Counted from the first letter of the stretch, positions 1 to 6,386 are shown. The stretch: 16,726 nt of DNA from an uncultured bacterium (GCA_913050645.1 CAJXAG010000019.1:1-16726), one strand, 5' to 3'. Numbers and translations are program-made. Notes: generated by a model from the sequence alone, not told the origin.

Positions 1-291
1 GCAACAGCGTCGTCGGCTACGGTTGCGGCGAAATCGAGCGCCAAGGTGGCACCGCTTCTGAAAGTGGTTGACCGTGGCGAGGGTTGGGTGATCAAGAAAG
101 ATCACGCCAATCTGCTCTATATCCTCGAGCAGGATGGCGAAGAGCCGCAGGAGTTTGGTGCTCTGAACGGTCCCAATGGCGCACGTGAAGCGGCCGGCAA
201 GGTCATCGAGCCGCCGAAGCCCAAAGGGCACGGCGTTGCTACCAATGACCCGAAGATCTCGCAGAGCATGCATCAGAAAAAAGCGAGCTAA
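1..291 (+). CDS. C-terminal part of an unrecognised Ala/Lys-rich protein (partial)
   Basis: The reading frame is open from the first base, so the true start lies before the window; the GTG at 46 is only an internal codon. About 96 residues are visible. The first 20 are rich in Ala, Ser and Lys, like a flexible linker. A compact segment follows with alternating hydrophobic and charged residues (around VVDRGEGWVIKKDHANLLY), and the tail is rich in Pro, Lys and Gly. I do not recognise the family and see no catalytic motif, membrane segment or zinc site. The stretch is clearly G/C-richer than the middle of the window. A strong terminator follows the stop within 10 bases, so it is the last gene of its unit. 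Confidence 0.6.
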   Translation, partial: ATASSATVAAKSSAKVAPLLKVVDRGEGWVIKKDHANLLYILEQDGEEPQEFGALNGPNGAREAAGKVIEPPKPKGHGVATNDPKISQSMHQKKAS

Positions 292-300
292 GGCTCACAA

Positions 301-330
301 AAGGGCGGAACGTTTGTTCCGCCCTTTTTC
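301..330 (+). terminator. Rho-independent terminator of the first gene
   Basis: An 11-bp perfect stem (AAGGGCGGAAC 301-311 with GTTCCGCCCTT 316-326) closes a GTTT loop and is followed by a T-run. It sits 10 bases after the stop of the partial gene and separates it from the malic enzyme gene. Confidence 0.9.
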
Positions 331-342
331 CTTTGTCTGATG

Positions 343-348
343 TATAAT
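343..348 (+). promoter_or_regulatory. Candidate -10 box for the malic enzyme gene
   Basis: A perfect TATAAT lies 25 bases before the malic enzyme start, right after the preceding terminator, so this gene needs its own promoter here. I see no convincing -35 box, and the predicted short leader has no Shine-Dalgarno sequence. Confidence 0.4.
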
Positions 349-373
349 ACTTTCTCGTTTAATTTTTAATACT

Positions 374-1603
374 ATGCCAATACCTAAAAAGAAAAACCCA
401 TCCAAACTTTCACCTGCCCACGCACAACGTGCAGGTGGGAAGAAAGTTAAGAGGGTAAACTACGACAAATTAGCTCTCCAGCTTCATAAGAAGATGGTAG
501 GGAAGCTTGAAGTGAAGAGCAAGGGGAAACTCAAGACCAAAGATGACTGGAGTATGATGTATACACCAGGGGTTGGTGCAGTTTCTGCGCATCTCGCTAA
601 GAAACCAGCTGATGCCCGTATGTACACCATTAAGCGCAATACCGTCGCAGTTGTGTCTGACGGTTCTGCGGTGCTTGGTTTAGGAAACATCGGTCCTCTT
701 GGTGCGCTGCCGGTGATGGAAGGGAAGGCAGCAATCTTCAAAGAAATGGCTGACGTGGATGCATTTCCCATTGTGCTCGATACACAGGACATTGAAGAGA
801 TTATCAAGACGGTCAAAGCAATTGCGCCTGGGTTTGGCGGTATTAACCTTGAAGACATTGGTGCACCAAAGTGTTTTGAAATTGAAGAACGCCTCAAAGC
901 AGAGCTCGACATCCCTGTCTTCCATGATGACCAACATGGAACCGCGATTGTGGTACTTGCGGGATTGATGAACGCTGCAAAGGTAGTCGGCAAGAAGTTT
1001 GAAACACTAAAGGTGACAATCATAGGTGCGGGTGCTGCAGGGCGCGCAGTTGCTCTACTACTCGCCGAAGCAGGCATCAGCTGTACGATTATGACCGACA
1101 GTAGCGGTATTATCTACGAAGGCCGCCAAGGGCTTGCGCCATACAAGAAAGAGCTCGCAAAGATCACCAACTGTGACAACCTGAAGGGTGATGTAATGAC
1201 CGCAGTGAAGGATGCAGATGTGCTTATTGGCGTATCTGGCCCAGGGACAATCGCAAAAGCACATGTTGAAGCAATGGCAGAAAAGCCGATTGTCTTTGCC
1301 CTTGCAAACCCGATCCCAGAGATCAAGCCAGAAGACGCAAAGGCAGCCGGAGCTGCCGTGGTAGCAACCGGTCGGTCTGACTACCCAAACCAGGTAAATA
1401 ACTCACTGGTGTTTCCAGGTATCTTCCGTGGAGCGCTTGATAAAGGTGTGCCGCATATCACCGACGACATGAAGTTGAGAGCTGCAAAGAAGCTTGCAGG
1501 GATGGTGAAGAAGCCAACAGCAGAGAAGATCATTCCGGGAGTCATGGAAAAAGACTTAGTGAAGACCATTGCAAGCGCAGTGAAGAAAGAAAAGAAGAAA
1601 TAG
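374..1603 (+). CDS. Malic enzyme, NAD(P)-dependent, short bacterial type
   Basis: Predicted to catalyse oxidative decarboxylation of malate to pyruvate and CO2 with reduction of NAD or NADP, in the cytoplasm. The 409 residues match the short bacterial/archaeal class. After a basic 30-residue leader, the N-terminal malic domain has MMYTPGVGAVS (about 61-71) and the SDGSAVLGLGNIGP segment (about 94-107). The metal/substrate loop FHDDQHGTA, containing the acidic metal ligands, lies near 183-191. The Rossmann domain follows with the dinucleotide-binding GAGAAGRA (about 217-224), then the conserved ALANPIPEI and ATGRSDYPNQVNN segments. The tail is Lys-rich. Cofactor preference cannot be read with confidence. 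The gene stands alone between two terminators. In a reduced genome it would link C4 acids to pyruvate and reducing power; that role is inference. Confidence 0.93.
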   Translation: MPIPKKKNPSKLSPAHAQRAGGKKVKRVNYDKLALQLHKKMVGKLEVKSKGKLKTKDDWSMMYTPGVGAVSAHLAKKPADARMYTIKRNTVAVVSDGSAVLGLGNIGPLGALPVMEGKAAIFKEMADVDAFPIVLDTQDIEEIIKTVKAIAPGFGGINLEDIGAPKCFEIEERLKAELDIPVFHDDQHGTAIVVLAGLMNAAKVVGKKFETLKVTIIGAGAAGRAVALLLAEAGISCTIMTDSSGIIYEGRQGLAPYKKELAKITNCDNLKGDVMTAVKDADVLIGVSGPGTIAKAHVEAMAEKPIVFALANPIPEIKPEDAKAAGAAVVATGRSDYPNQVNNSLVFPGIFRGALDKGVPHITDDMKLRAAKKLAGMVKKPTAEKIIPGVMEKDLVKTIASAVKKEKKK

Positions 1604-1604
1604 A

Positions 1605-1638
1605 AAAAGCGACGCCCCTGGCGTCGCTTTTGTTTTTT
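1605..1638. terminator. Bidirectional terminator between malic enzyme and the leftward zinc-protein unit
   Basis: A 12-bp perfect stem (AAAAGCGACGCC 1605-1616 with GGCGTCGCTTTT 1620-1631) has a 3-base loop and T-rich flanks on both strands. It starts just after the malic enzyme stop and lies just beyond the stop of the leftward gene at 1642, so it can serve both convergent units. Confidence 0.88.
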
Positions 1639-1641
1639 GTT

Positions 1642-1923
1642 TCACTCTACATCTGCGGGTATGCCTGCCTCAAAACCTAAGATAGCCTCGGCAGCTTCTT
1701 CTGTATGAAGCGGACAGCTGCATCCTTCGCCTTCAACAACACGATTGGTGCAGCCAGAGATAATACATTCTCGTGTATTTGCCTCCCAGGCATTTGCACA
1801 GGTGTCACTGCAGAAAAAGTGTGGTTGCAGTCCATCACTGCGACGAATACTTGAACCGTCCCCCGTTGGGGCAGGGATCTTTTTGTTGCAGTGAGGTCTC
1901 TGGCAGGTACATGTTCTATCCAT
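1642..1923 (-). CDS. Small Cys/His-rich zinc-binding protein, FCS/TRASH-like
   Basis: A 93-residue protein with about ten Cys. The N-terminal CTCQRPHCNKKIP and FFCSDTCANAWE resemble MYM/FCS- or TRASH-type zinc fingers, in which an FCS..C element completes the metal site. A second CIISGC...CSCPLH group could bind another zinc. I chose ATG 1923 because it overlaps the stop of the upstream FabI-like gene (ATGGATAG), a typical coupled junction; an upstream in-frame ATG at 1953 would sit inside that gene. It is cotranscribed with the reductase. Function is unknown; a metal-binding or protein-interaction role is inference. Confidence 0.75.
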   Translation of the reverse strand: MDRTCTCQRPHCNKKIPAPTGDGSSIRRSDGLQPHFFCSDTCANAWEANTRECIISGCTNRVVEGEGCSCPLHTEEAAEAILGFEAGIPADVE

Positions 1924-2764
1924 CGGTATTCTCCTGGTTTGCTGTCTGTGCAATCTTGCTCATGGCTGTTGCCATTTTGCCAGCATTACGCGCTGGCGGC
2001 ATGTTCGGTACCGAAGACCCTGCGTCAACGAATATAACTTGTCCAGTCACGCCTGAGCCAAGTGGGCTTAGGAGAACCATTGCCATGGTGGCAATCTCTT
2101 CTTTTGTTGCCCGGCGTCCCAGCGGTGACATGCTTTCAGCAAAGTCACCAATGAGGCGAAAGTTGCCGATACCACGCGCAGAAAGTGTATCTTCTGGGCT
2201 GGCGTTGATCGCATTGACGCGAACACCGTCAGCACCAAGATCGTTGGCAAGGTACATCGTTGCAGCTTCTAGTGCTGCCTTGGCAATACCCATGACGTTA
2301 TAGTGTGGGTACGGACCACGTGATGCATCAAACGACAGTGTAAGCAGACTCGCACCTTCGCTGAAGTATGGCCGCAAACGCCGCGCAAGGTCGACAAACG
2401 AAAAGCATGAGATGTCCAAAGAGCGCAAAAAGTTTTGCCGTGATGTATCAATGAACTCACCACGCAGCTCGTCCTTGTCAGAGAACGCAATTGCATGCAG
2501 CATGCCAGCAAAAGGAGCATGCTGTGAAACTTCTGCAATGCACCGCTCCAGTTCTTCATCAGATGCAACGTCGCAGTAGTACGCTGCAGCATCGAGCTCT
2601 TGTGCGATTTTTGAAGCTCGTTTTTCATTCATCGGATGCGAAATCATGACAATCTTCGCTCCTGCTGCATGGAGCATTTGTGCAATGGGATACGCAAGGG
2701 ATTTGTTGTTGGCAATCCCTGCAATGATGTATGTGTGCCCGGTAAGGGCATTAGTGGTGAACAT
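1916..2764 (-). CDS. Enoyl-[acyl-carrier-protein] reductase, FabI-like SDR
   Basis: Predicted NAD(P)H-dependent reductase of the FabI branch of short-chain dehydrogenases, which reduces enoyl-ACP in the last step of fatty-acid elongation. Visible FabI hallmarks are the early nucleotide-binding GIANNKSLAYPIA (about 16-28), the HAIAF strand, a long conserved stretch after it, and the catalytic YxxxxxxK within YNVMGIAKAALEA. Two deviations stand out: the first of the two FabI active-site Tyr (LSY in typical enzymes) is Phe (LSF), and the usual SAGP turn reads NASP. The 282 residues include a Met/Ala-rich tail longer than usual. The start is supported by AGGAGG six bases upstream. It heads a two-gene unit with the zinc-binding protein. 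A related SDR with another substrate remains possible. Confidence 0.8.
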   Translation of the reverse strand: MFTTNALTGHTYIIAGIANNKSLAYPIAQMLHAAGAKIVMISHPMNEKRASKIAQELDAAAYYCDVASDEELERCIAEVSQHAPFAGMLHAIAFSDKDELRGEFIDTSRQNFLRSLDISCFSFVDLARRLRPYFSEGASLLTLSFDASRGPYPHYNVMGIAKAALEAATMYLANDLGADGVRVNAINASPEDTLSARGIGNFRLIGDFAESMSPLGRRATKEEIATMAMVLLSPLGSGVTGQVIFVDAGSSVPNMPPARNAGKMATAMSKIAQTANQENTDG

Positions 2765-2853
2765 GACCGTCCTCCTGTGTGTTATTGGTGGTCACTGCTA
2801 CTATGCCATATTCAAACGTTGCCGCAAGAGAAAGCGAAGTAGTTTTACATAAG

Positions 2854-2884
2854 AAAAACCGCAGCCAAGCTGGCTGCGGTTTTT
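2854..2884. terminator. Strong bidirectional terminator
   Basis: A 13-bp perfect stem (AAAAACCGCAGCC 2854-2866 with GGCTGCGGTTTTT 2872-2884) surrounds a five-base loop. On the minus strand it follows the stop of the 65-aa gene (2887) by a few bases and so terminates that gene. It also isolates the fabI-like unit, whose promoter must lie between 2765 and about 2850. Confidence 0.88.
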
Positions 2885-2886
2885 GA

Positions 2887-3084
2887 TCAGTTCACTTCGT
2901 AGACGGTGCCATGACCCTTGATGGGGGAGACGTCGTATCCAGTTTGACGAAGCGTGCCGATACCTTGAAAGCGATTGAGTGTTTCACCCTTGCCTTCGAT
3001 CTTCGGCCAGTGTTCTCTGTCGGTACTTACCTGCATGGGCGGCAAATCATGTCCGTCTCGTGGCATGAGTATGATAGTGTTCAT
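2887..3084 (-). CDS. Small unknown protein (65 aa)
   Basis: Start ATG 3084 is preceded by an AAGGA Shine-Dalgarno-like sequence about eight bases upstream and gives MNTIILMPRDGHDLPPMQ as the N-terminus. The frame stays open to 3171, but that upstream part has no good start signal. The product is soluble and mixed in charge, ends in PIKGHGTVYEVN, and shows no Cys pair, membrane segment or recognised motif. The clean terminator on its far side and the ribosome binding site make it a credible gene. I do not recognise a family. Confidence 0.6.
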   Translation of the reverse strand: MNTIILMPRDGHDLPPMQVSTDREHWPKIEGKGETLNRFQGIGTLRQTGYDVSPIKGHGTVYEVN

Positions 3085-3169
3085 GACTGTTCCTTCTGTG
3101 CTGCTTCTGACCGTTATGCTACGTGTATTCCATGTAACGTCAAGTTCTTTTGTGCGCATTATAATGCAC

Positions 3170-3197
3170 AAAACCCAAAGCTTTCGCTTTGGGTTTT
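3170..3197. terminator. Bidirectional hairpin terminator
   Basis: A 12-bp perfect stem (AAAACCCAAAGC 3170-3181 with GCTTTGGGTTTT 3186-3197) closes a TTTC loop. It lies upstream of the leftward 65-aa gene and downstream of the tRNA-Ser/repeat region, so on the minus strand it would stop transcripts coming from the tRNA side. A palindromic GCATTATAATGC next to it (about 3157-3168) could supply a -10 box for the 65-aa gene. Confidence 0.8.
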
Positions 3198-3204
3198 GCT
3201 ATCA

Positions 3205-3237
3205 GCGGAGACGAGAGGATTCGATTCTTACAGAATC
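3205..3237 (-). repeat. tRNA-Ser 3'-end repeat, copy A
   Basis: A 33-base sequence identical to 3344-3376. Its first 20 bases equal the antisense of the T-arm and acceptor end of the intact tRNA-Ser(GCU) at 3518-3537. The remaining part ends in a small hairpin GATTCT-tac-AGAATC that replaces the 5' half of the T-arm. This is a tRNA remnant, not a functional tRNA. Confidence 0.85.
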
Positions 3238-3242
3238 TGTTC

Positions 3243-3284
3243 AGGTTGTCACGATTTTTCCTGCGTCAAAATCGCAGGCAACCT
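3243..3284. repeat. Two-tier inverted repeat between tRNA remnants
   Basis: Outer arms AGGTTG (3243-3248) and CAACCT (3279-3284) enclose inner arms CGATTTT (3252-3258) and AAAATCG (3268-3274). The structure runs directly into a TTCGAAT T-loop-like sequence. No coding potential is seen. Its role is unknown. Confidence 0.6.
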
Positions 3285-3304
3285 CTTCGAATCCTGTCCT
3301 CCCA
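3274..3304 (+). other. tRNA-like 3' end (broken T-arm plus acceptor) on the plus strand
   Basis: GCAGG (3274-3278) could pair with CCTGT (3293-3297) around a loop containing the canonical TTCGAAT (3286-3292), followed by an acceptor-like CCTCCCA (3298-3304). Seven extra bases (CAACCTC) sit in the T-loop and no matching tRNA body precedes it. It looks like a decayed or interrupted tRNA end of opposite orientation to the tRNA-Ser copies around it. Confidence 0.45.
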
Positions 3305-3343
3305 TTACAAAAGCCAGGCACAAGGCCTGATTCCATAATGGTT

Positions 3344-3376
3344 GCGGAGACGAGAGGATTCGATTCTTACAGAATC
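3344..3376 (-). repeat. tRNA-Ser 3'-end repeat, copy B
   Basis: Second copy of the 33-base unit also at 3205-3237: 20 bases of tRNA-Ser 3' end joined to the GATTCT/AGAATC hairpin. A shorter, inverted match to the same segment (13 of 14 bases) lies at 3434-3447, so this stretch can also fold back on itself. Confidence 0.85.
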
Positions 3377-3445
3377 AGTGTAGCGTTTGGGTATTCTGTC
3401 TAGTTTCGCTCGCATAATACCTCAAACCGCTTTTCGCATCCTCTC

Positions 3446-3468
3446 GTGAGTGACATTGAGTCACTCAC
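3446..3468. repeat. Hairpin in the tRNA remnant region
   Basis: A 9-bp perfect stem (GTGAGTGAC 3446-3454 with GTCACTCAC 3460-3468) has loop ATTGA and no T-run. The whole stretch 3198-3518 contains no convincing gene; it holds the tRNA remnants, this and other hairpins, and the tRNA terminator. Confidence 0.7.
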
Positions 3469-3483
3469 TTCGTCCTCGCTTAA

Positions 3484-3512
3484 GAAAATAACCGCTCTAA
3501 GGCGGTATTTTC
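3484..3512 (-). terminator. Terminator downstream of tRNA-Ser(GCU)
   Basis: Arms GAAAATAACCGC (3484-3495) and GGCGGTATTTTC (3501-3512) pair with one bulge. On the minus strand the hairpin is followed by a T-rich run. It begins a few bases past the 3' end of the tRNA. Confidence 0.75.
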
Positions 3513-3518
3513 TACAAG

Positions 3519-3606
3519 CGGAGACGAGAGGATTCGAACCTCCGAAGGGCTATAAACCCTTACATCTTTAGCAAAGATGCGCTTTAAACCACTCAGCCAC
3601 GTCTCC
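3519..3606 (-). tRNA. tRNA-Ser, anticodon GCU
   Basis: An 88-base class II tRNA. The acceptor pairs GGAGACG (3606-3600) with CGTCTCC, with discriminator G. The anticodon stem CATCT/AGATG encloses loop TTGCTAA with anticodon GCU (3572-3570), reading AGC and AGU. The long variable arm typical of Ser tRNAs is present, and the T-arm contains GGTTCGAATCC. CCA is not encoded. A hairpin terminator follows, and two partial copies of its 3' end lie further downstream on the same strand. Confidence 0.95.
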
Positions 3607-3703
3607 GAATGGTTGATAGAATACCACATTTTAAAGTATCTGTTTAGCAGCGGATATTGGTTGAATCAGGGTGTCAGAAGCGGTATAGTTTGTTTGCTCA
3701 GGA

Positions 3704-3730
3704 GAATAAAATGGAGAGTTGGCTGAGTGG
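3704..3730 (+). repeat. Partial copy of the 5' end of tRNA-Ser(ACU)
   Basis: Twenty-seven bases identical to 3865-3891: eight to nine bases of upstream flank plus the acceptor strand and first part of the D-arm (GGAGAGTTGGCTGAGTGG). The tRNA sequence then stops and is replaced by a 12-bp hairpin. It therefore looks like a truncated duplicate and not a gene. Confidence 0.85.
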
Positions 3731-3757
3731 ATGAAAAGTGAACAGTTTCACTTTTCA
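3731..3757. repeat. Perfect 12-bp hairpin abutting the tRNA-Ser fragment
   Basis: ATGAAAAGTGAA (3731-3742) and TTCACTTTTCAT (3746-3757) are perfect complements with a CAG loop. The left arm starts at the exact base where identity to the tRNA ends. Further pairings follow before the intact tRNA: TGGTCTG/CAGACCA (3760-3766, 3807-3813) and GAACGCTT/AAGCGTTC (3831-3838, 3849-3856). No gene is visible in 3607-3873. Confidence 0.8.
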
Positions 3758-3864
3758 TCTGGTCTGCGAACGAAGTGAGCAGATTGGTCGTTGTGAGCTT
3801 AGCGAACAGACCAAAGGAGGAAACCTGGCCGAACGCTTGTAAAAGAAAAAGCGTTCTTACAAAA

Positions 3865-3891
3865 GAATAAAATGGAGAGTTGGCTGAGTGG
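3865..3891 (+). repeat. Second copy of the 27-bp repeat (start of the intact tRNA-Ser)
   Basis: The same 27 bases as 3704-3730, here continuing into the complete tRNA-Ser. The two copies are 161 bases apart in direct orientation. Confidence 0.85.
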
Positions 3892-3960
3892 TCGAAAGCA
3901 GCAGTTTACTAAACTGCCGAACCTTTACCGGTTCCAAGGGTTCGAATCCCTTACTCTCCG
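3874..3960 (+). tRNA. tRNA-Ser-like, anticodon ACU
   Basis: An 87-base class II tRNA fold. The acceptor is GGAGAGT/ACTCTCC with discriminator G3960, and the D-arm contains GCTGAGTGGTCGAA. The anticodon stem GCAGT/ACTGC encloses loop TTACTAA, giving anticodon ACU at 3908-3910. The variable arm is GAACC...GGTTC and the T-arm AAGGG-TTCGAAT-CCCTT. CCA is not encoded. ACU would read AGU (Ser), but A at position 34 is very unusual here because the window already has a GCU tRNA-Ser. The stems are intact, so it may be functional, or a drifting duplicate used as an integration target. The antisense recombinase gene ends within its 3' half. Confidence 0.85.
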
Positions 3961-5424
3961 CAGTTGCGAAAAACTCGCGTTTACAGGGGTCCGTGCGAAC
4001 ACATCGTACGGGCTTTTGTATTGCAAACTAACGATATTTCTATTAAGGAGGGTAGAGTTCGATAGTGCTTCTGAGAGGATAGTACGCTTTTCTGCTGGTG
4101 AGGCTTCCTTGTAGCGATTTGCCATTGTATTTCCTCGTTTAAATTGATTATAGATGAGTTCGATAGTTGTTCTCGGGTTTTGGTCATCTTTCTCTAGAGC
4201 GGTGATCTGTGTTCGAAGGTTCATGGATTCATTGTCTATCTCAGTGAGTTTTTGACGGTAGAGAGCTTCGTCAATGTCTCCATTAGTGAATGTGTCCACC
4301 AAGCGTGATTTACGTGCTGTGAGCGATTCTAGAGCTTTCTGAGCTGTCTCTAGTGCGTGGTTGTGATACTCACCAGACTGTTCAAGTTCTTCGAGGGCTG
4401 CTTTATAAACTATGTCTATCATTTTCTGACTGATAGAGAGTTTTTGCATATCATTAAAAATCTGCTCGTGCAGTTTGTCTTCGTTTGCATTAAAAGAGCG
4501 TTGATCACAGATACCCTTACCGTTGGTGCAATGGTAGTAGATGTATCGTTCTTTCTTTATTTCAGCAGTAATGGCACACCCACAATTATCACAGGTTAAG
4601 AAGCCTGAGAGAGTAAAGCCCTTGGTCTTTGCACGGGGTCTAGTTTTCAATCCTGAGATATTCTGACACTGGTCAAATAGTTGTTTTGAAATGAGGGGTT
4701 CATGTTTCCCTTGATAGTACTTTCCGTTTGAGTGCATCAGGCCATAGTAAAAAGTGTTCTTGAGGATTCTCTGAATACTGCCGCCGTGTAGCCTGTTGCC
4801 TTTCTTGGTGCGTAGACCCTGTTCATAGAGAAGGTTAGCAATCTGCTTATAGCTATAGAGACCAGTGGCATAGAGTTCAAACATCTTTATGAGATAGGGG
4901 GACTGTATGGGGTCAACAGCGACGGTGCGAGTTGATTTGTCGTTTACGTACCCAAAAGGCGCGAAGTTTATCCATTCGCCACGTTTAAGCTTTTCACGGT
5001 TCCCCCGTTTTACATTGAGACTGCGTTGGTCATTCTCTAGTTTTGCTTGAGAGCCAAGCATCATGAGCATGAACTTGCTATTGGGGTTGTTCTCAAAGAG
5101 CTGGGAGTATGTGTAGACACACTGAAGCTTGCCTATGTCCATGAGGTCGATAAGTGCTCCAAGATCACCAGCATTGCGGGAGAGCCGGTCAGGTGCCCAT
5201 GTAAGGATTGCGTCGTACGTGCCAGCTTCAATATCAGTGATCATCTTATTGAATGCAGGTCGTTGCCCTGTGCGCTTTGCAGAGTGTGATTCACGAATGA
5301 TGTCTACTACATTGAGGTTGTCTCTTTCTGCTATGCGGAGCATTTCAGACTCTTGTGCATCAAGTGACATTACCTGCCGCTCTTCACTCTCAGAGGACTT
5401 ACGAATGTATAGGACGTATTTCAT
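3925..5424 (-). CDS. Large serine recombinase / site-specific integrase
   Basis: Catalyses DNA integration or excision through a 5'-phosphoserine intermediate. The N-terminal resolvase domain shows YIRKSS with predicted nucleophile Ser10, supporting Arg8, and the DRLSRN signature (79-84). A recombinase domain follows. Near residues 275-315 a zinc ribbon has TCDNCGC and YHCTN...CDQ. The C-terminal part is a charged, probably coiled-coil segment (the AQKALESLTARK region). Length (499 aa) is normal for the family. The last 12 codons lie antisense in the tRNA-Ser 3' half, which suggests that the C-terminus was fused to the target during integration. The gene starts 2 bases after the rep stop, so the two are almost certainly cotranscribed. 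It is the probable mobility enzyme of the element. Confidence 0.95.
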   Translation of the reverse strand: MKYVLYIRKSSESEERQVMSLDAQESEMLRIAERDNLNVVDIIRESHSAKRTGQRPAFNKMITDIEAGTYDAILTWAPDRLSRNAGDLGALIDLMDIGKLQCVYTYSQLFENNPNSKFMLMMLGSQAKLENDQRSLNVKRGNREKLKRGEWINFAPFGYVNDKSTRTVAVDPIQSPYLIKMFELYATGLYSYKQIANLLYEQGLRTKKGNRLHGGSIQRILKNTFYYGLMHSNGKYYQGKHEPLISKQLFDQCQNISGLKTRPRAKTKGFTLSGFLTCDNCGCAITAEIKKERYIYYHCTNGKGICDQRSFNANEDKLHEQIFNDMQKLSISQKMIDIVYKAALEELEQSGEYHNHALETAQKALESLTARKSRLVDTFTNGDIDEALYRQKLTEIDNESMNLRTQITALEKDDQNPRTTIELIYNQFKRGNTMANRYKEASPAEKRTILSEALSNSTLLNRNIVSLQYKSPYDVFARTPVNASFSQLRRVRDSNPWNR

Positions 5425-5426
5425 GC

Positions 5427-6374
5427 TTAGAAATCATGATGACTATAGTTATCATCATCTTTGTAGATAAATCTACCATCAAGGTTCCGTAAATCAACTT
5501 CACTGAGGTCAGGAATGTTGTCTAGGTTTATTTGTATACAGCGTCGAAGGAGTTGTTTAAGGTCTTCATCGGTTCGAGAGAATGTATGTCTGATAGAGTG
5601 TGGAGAAGTGAAGATGATATATGGAGAGTTAAGTTCTATCTGTCCACCTTTGTAGAATAGAGTGAAAGGGTATCGGTCGGTGATCTTGAGGAGTGTTTCA
5701 AAAGCAAGGTTGTTTGCTCTGAAGTCATCAAAGAGAAGACACTCGTTTTGAAGGTATCCTGTACCCAGCCAGTCGTATGAAGAAACAGAACATGTGTCCT
5801 CAAAAGTGGTAAACACGAGTGAGGTCTTACCGACACCAGTGGAACCAAAGAGCCAGAACACATTCGGTGGGGTATTGGGAGTACGGTGTTCAAAGTAGTA
5901 GGGTTGTAGTGATTGCGCATATTTCACCTGCTGGAGGTTGTTGCCGTATTCACGAATGATCTCCTTGAGTCGCTTGGGATTTTCTTCTACTGCTCTTTTG
6001 ATCTCACGAAGGTCAGTTCGTGCTCCTTGTGTGACAGGTTCACCAAACTCATGTACGTCACCTTCCTTGGAGACATACTTTTTGTTTTGTTCGGCACTTC
6101 CATTTGCTGGCTCTATATGGAACTTCACCCGCTTTCCATTTTTCGTGAAGTCAAAATAGTTGTGGAGGTACGTGAACCGCTGTGAAGCATTGAGTTCTAT
6201 ATATCCTTGAATATGTTCTGTTCCTGTGTCGGGCGCTACCTCTAGACCGTAACAGATATACCTGTGGTTTTCGAGTGTCTCGGCGAGCTTATGAAAACGC
6301 TTGAGGTCTTTCTTCGTGTAGTTGTGAATGGTAAAGCAATATCTATTTGTTTTGTATTCTTTATTATCTTTCAT
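5427..6374 (-). CDS. CRESS-DNA type replication initiator Rep (HUH endonuclease + SF3 helicase)
   Basis: Rolling-circle initiator of the circovirus/nanovirus-like class: it nicks the origin through a Tyr and unwinds DNA with a superfamily 3 helicase. All landmark motifs are visible: motif I FTIHN (14-18), motif II HIQGY (54-58, two-His/Gln metal site), motif III YVSKEG (100-105, nicking Tyr100 and Lys103), Walker A GSTGVGKTS (177-185), Walker B LLFDDF (213-218) and motif C IIFTSPHS (253-260). The stretch DRYPFTLFYKGG before motif C resembles circovirus Reps. At 315 residues it is full length with no disabling change seen. A matching origin stem-loop lies 23 bases upstream on the same strand. 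The recombinase gene follows directly. Relatives are known from eukaryotic viruses, and from plasmids and integrated elements of some bacteria. Confidence 0.95.
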   Translation of the reverse strand: MKDNKEYKTNRYCFTIHNYTKKDLKRFHKLAETLENHRYICYGLEVAPDTGTEHIQGYIELNASQRFTYLHNYFDFTKNGKRVKFHIEPANGSAEQNKKYVSKEGDVHEFGEPVTQGARTDLREIKRAVEENPKRLKEIIREYGNNLQQVKYAQSLQPYYFEHRTPNTPPNVFWLFGSTGVGKTSLVFTTFEDTCSVSSYDWLGTGYLQNECLLFDDFRANNLAFETLLKITDRYPFTLFYKGGQIELNSPYIIFTSPHSIRHTFSRTDEDLKQLLRRCIQINLDNIPDLSEVDLRNLDGRFIYKDDDNYSHHDF

Positions 6375-6386
6375 GGTTAATTTGTC

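Noticed and set aside
484..1077. Minus-strand 197-codon frame inside the malic enzyme gene
   Set aside because: It is the Ser/Thr/Pro-rich antisense shadow of a well-supported gene.
1773..2303. Plus-strand 176-codon frame
   Set aside because: It lies antisense to the zinc-protein and FabI-like genes, which have clear family motifs.
3204..3537. CRISPR array formed by the three tRNA-end repeats
   Set aside because: Spacers are unequal and structured, only three copies exist, the repeats are tRNA sequence, and no cas genes are present.
3704..3860. A tRNA gene interrupted by an intron
   Set aside because: Only the 5' end of the tRNA is present; the anticodon, variable and T arms do not reappear before the next complete tRNA copy.
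3872..4114. Plus-strand 80-codon frame running through the tRNA-Ser
   Set aside because: It overlaps the tRNA and is antisense to the recombinase; it is a shadow frame.
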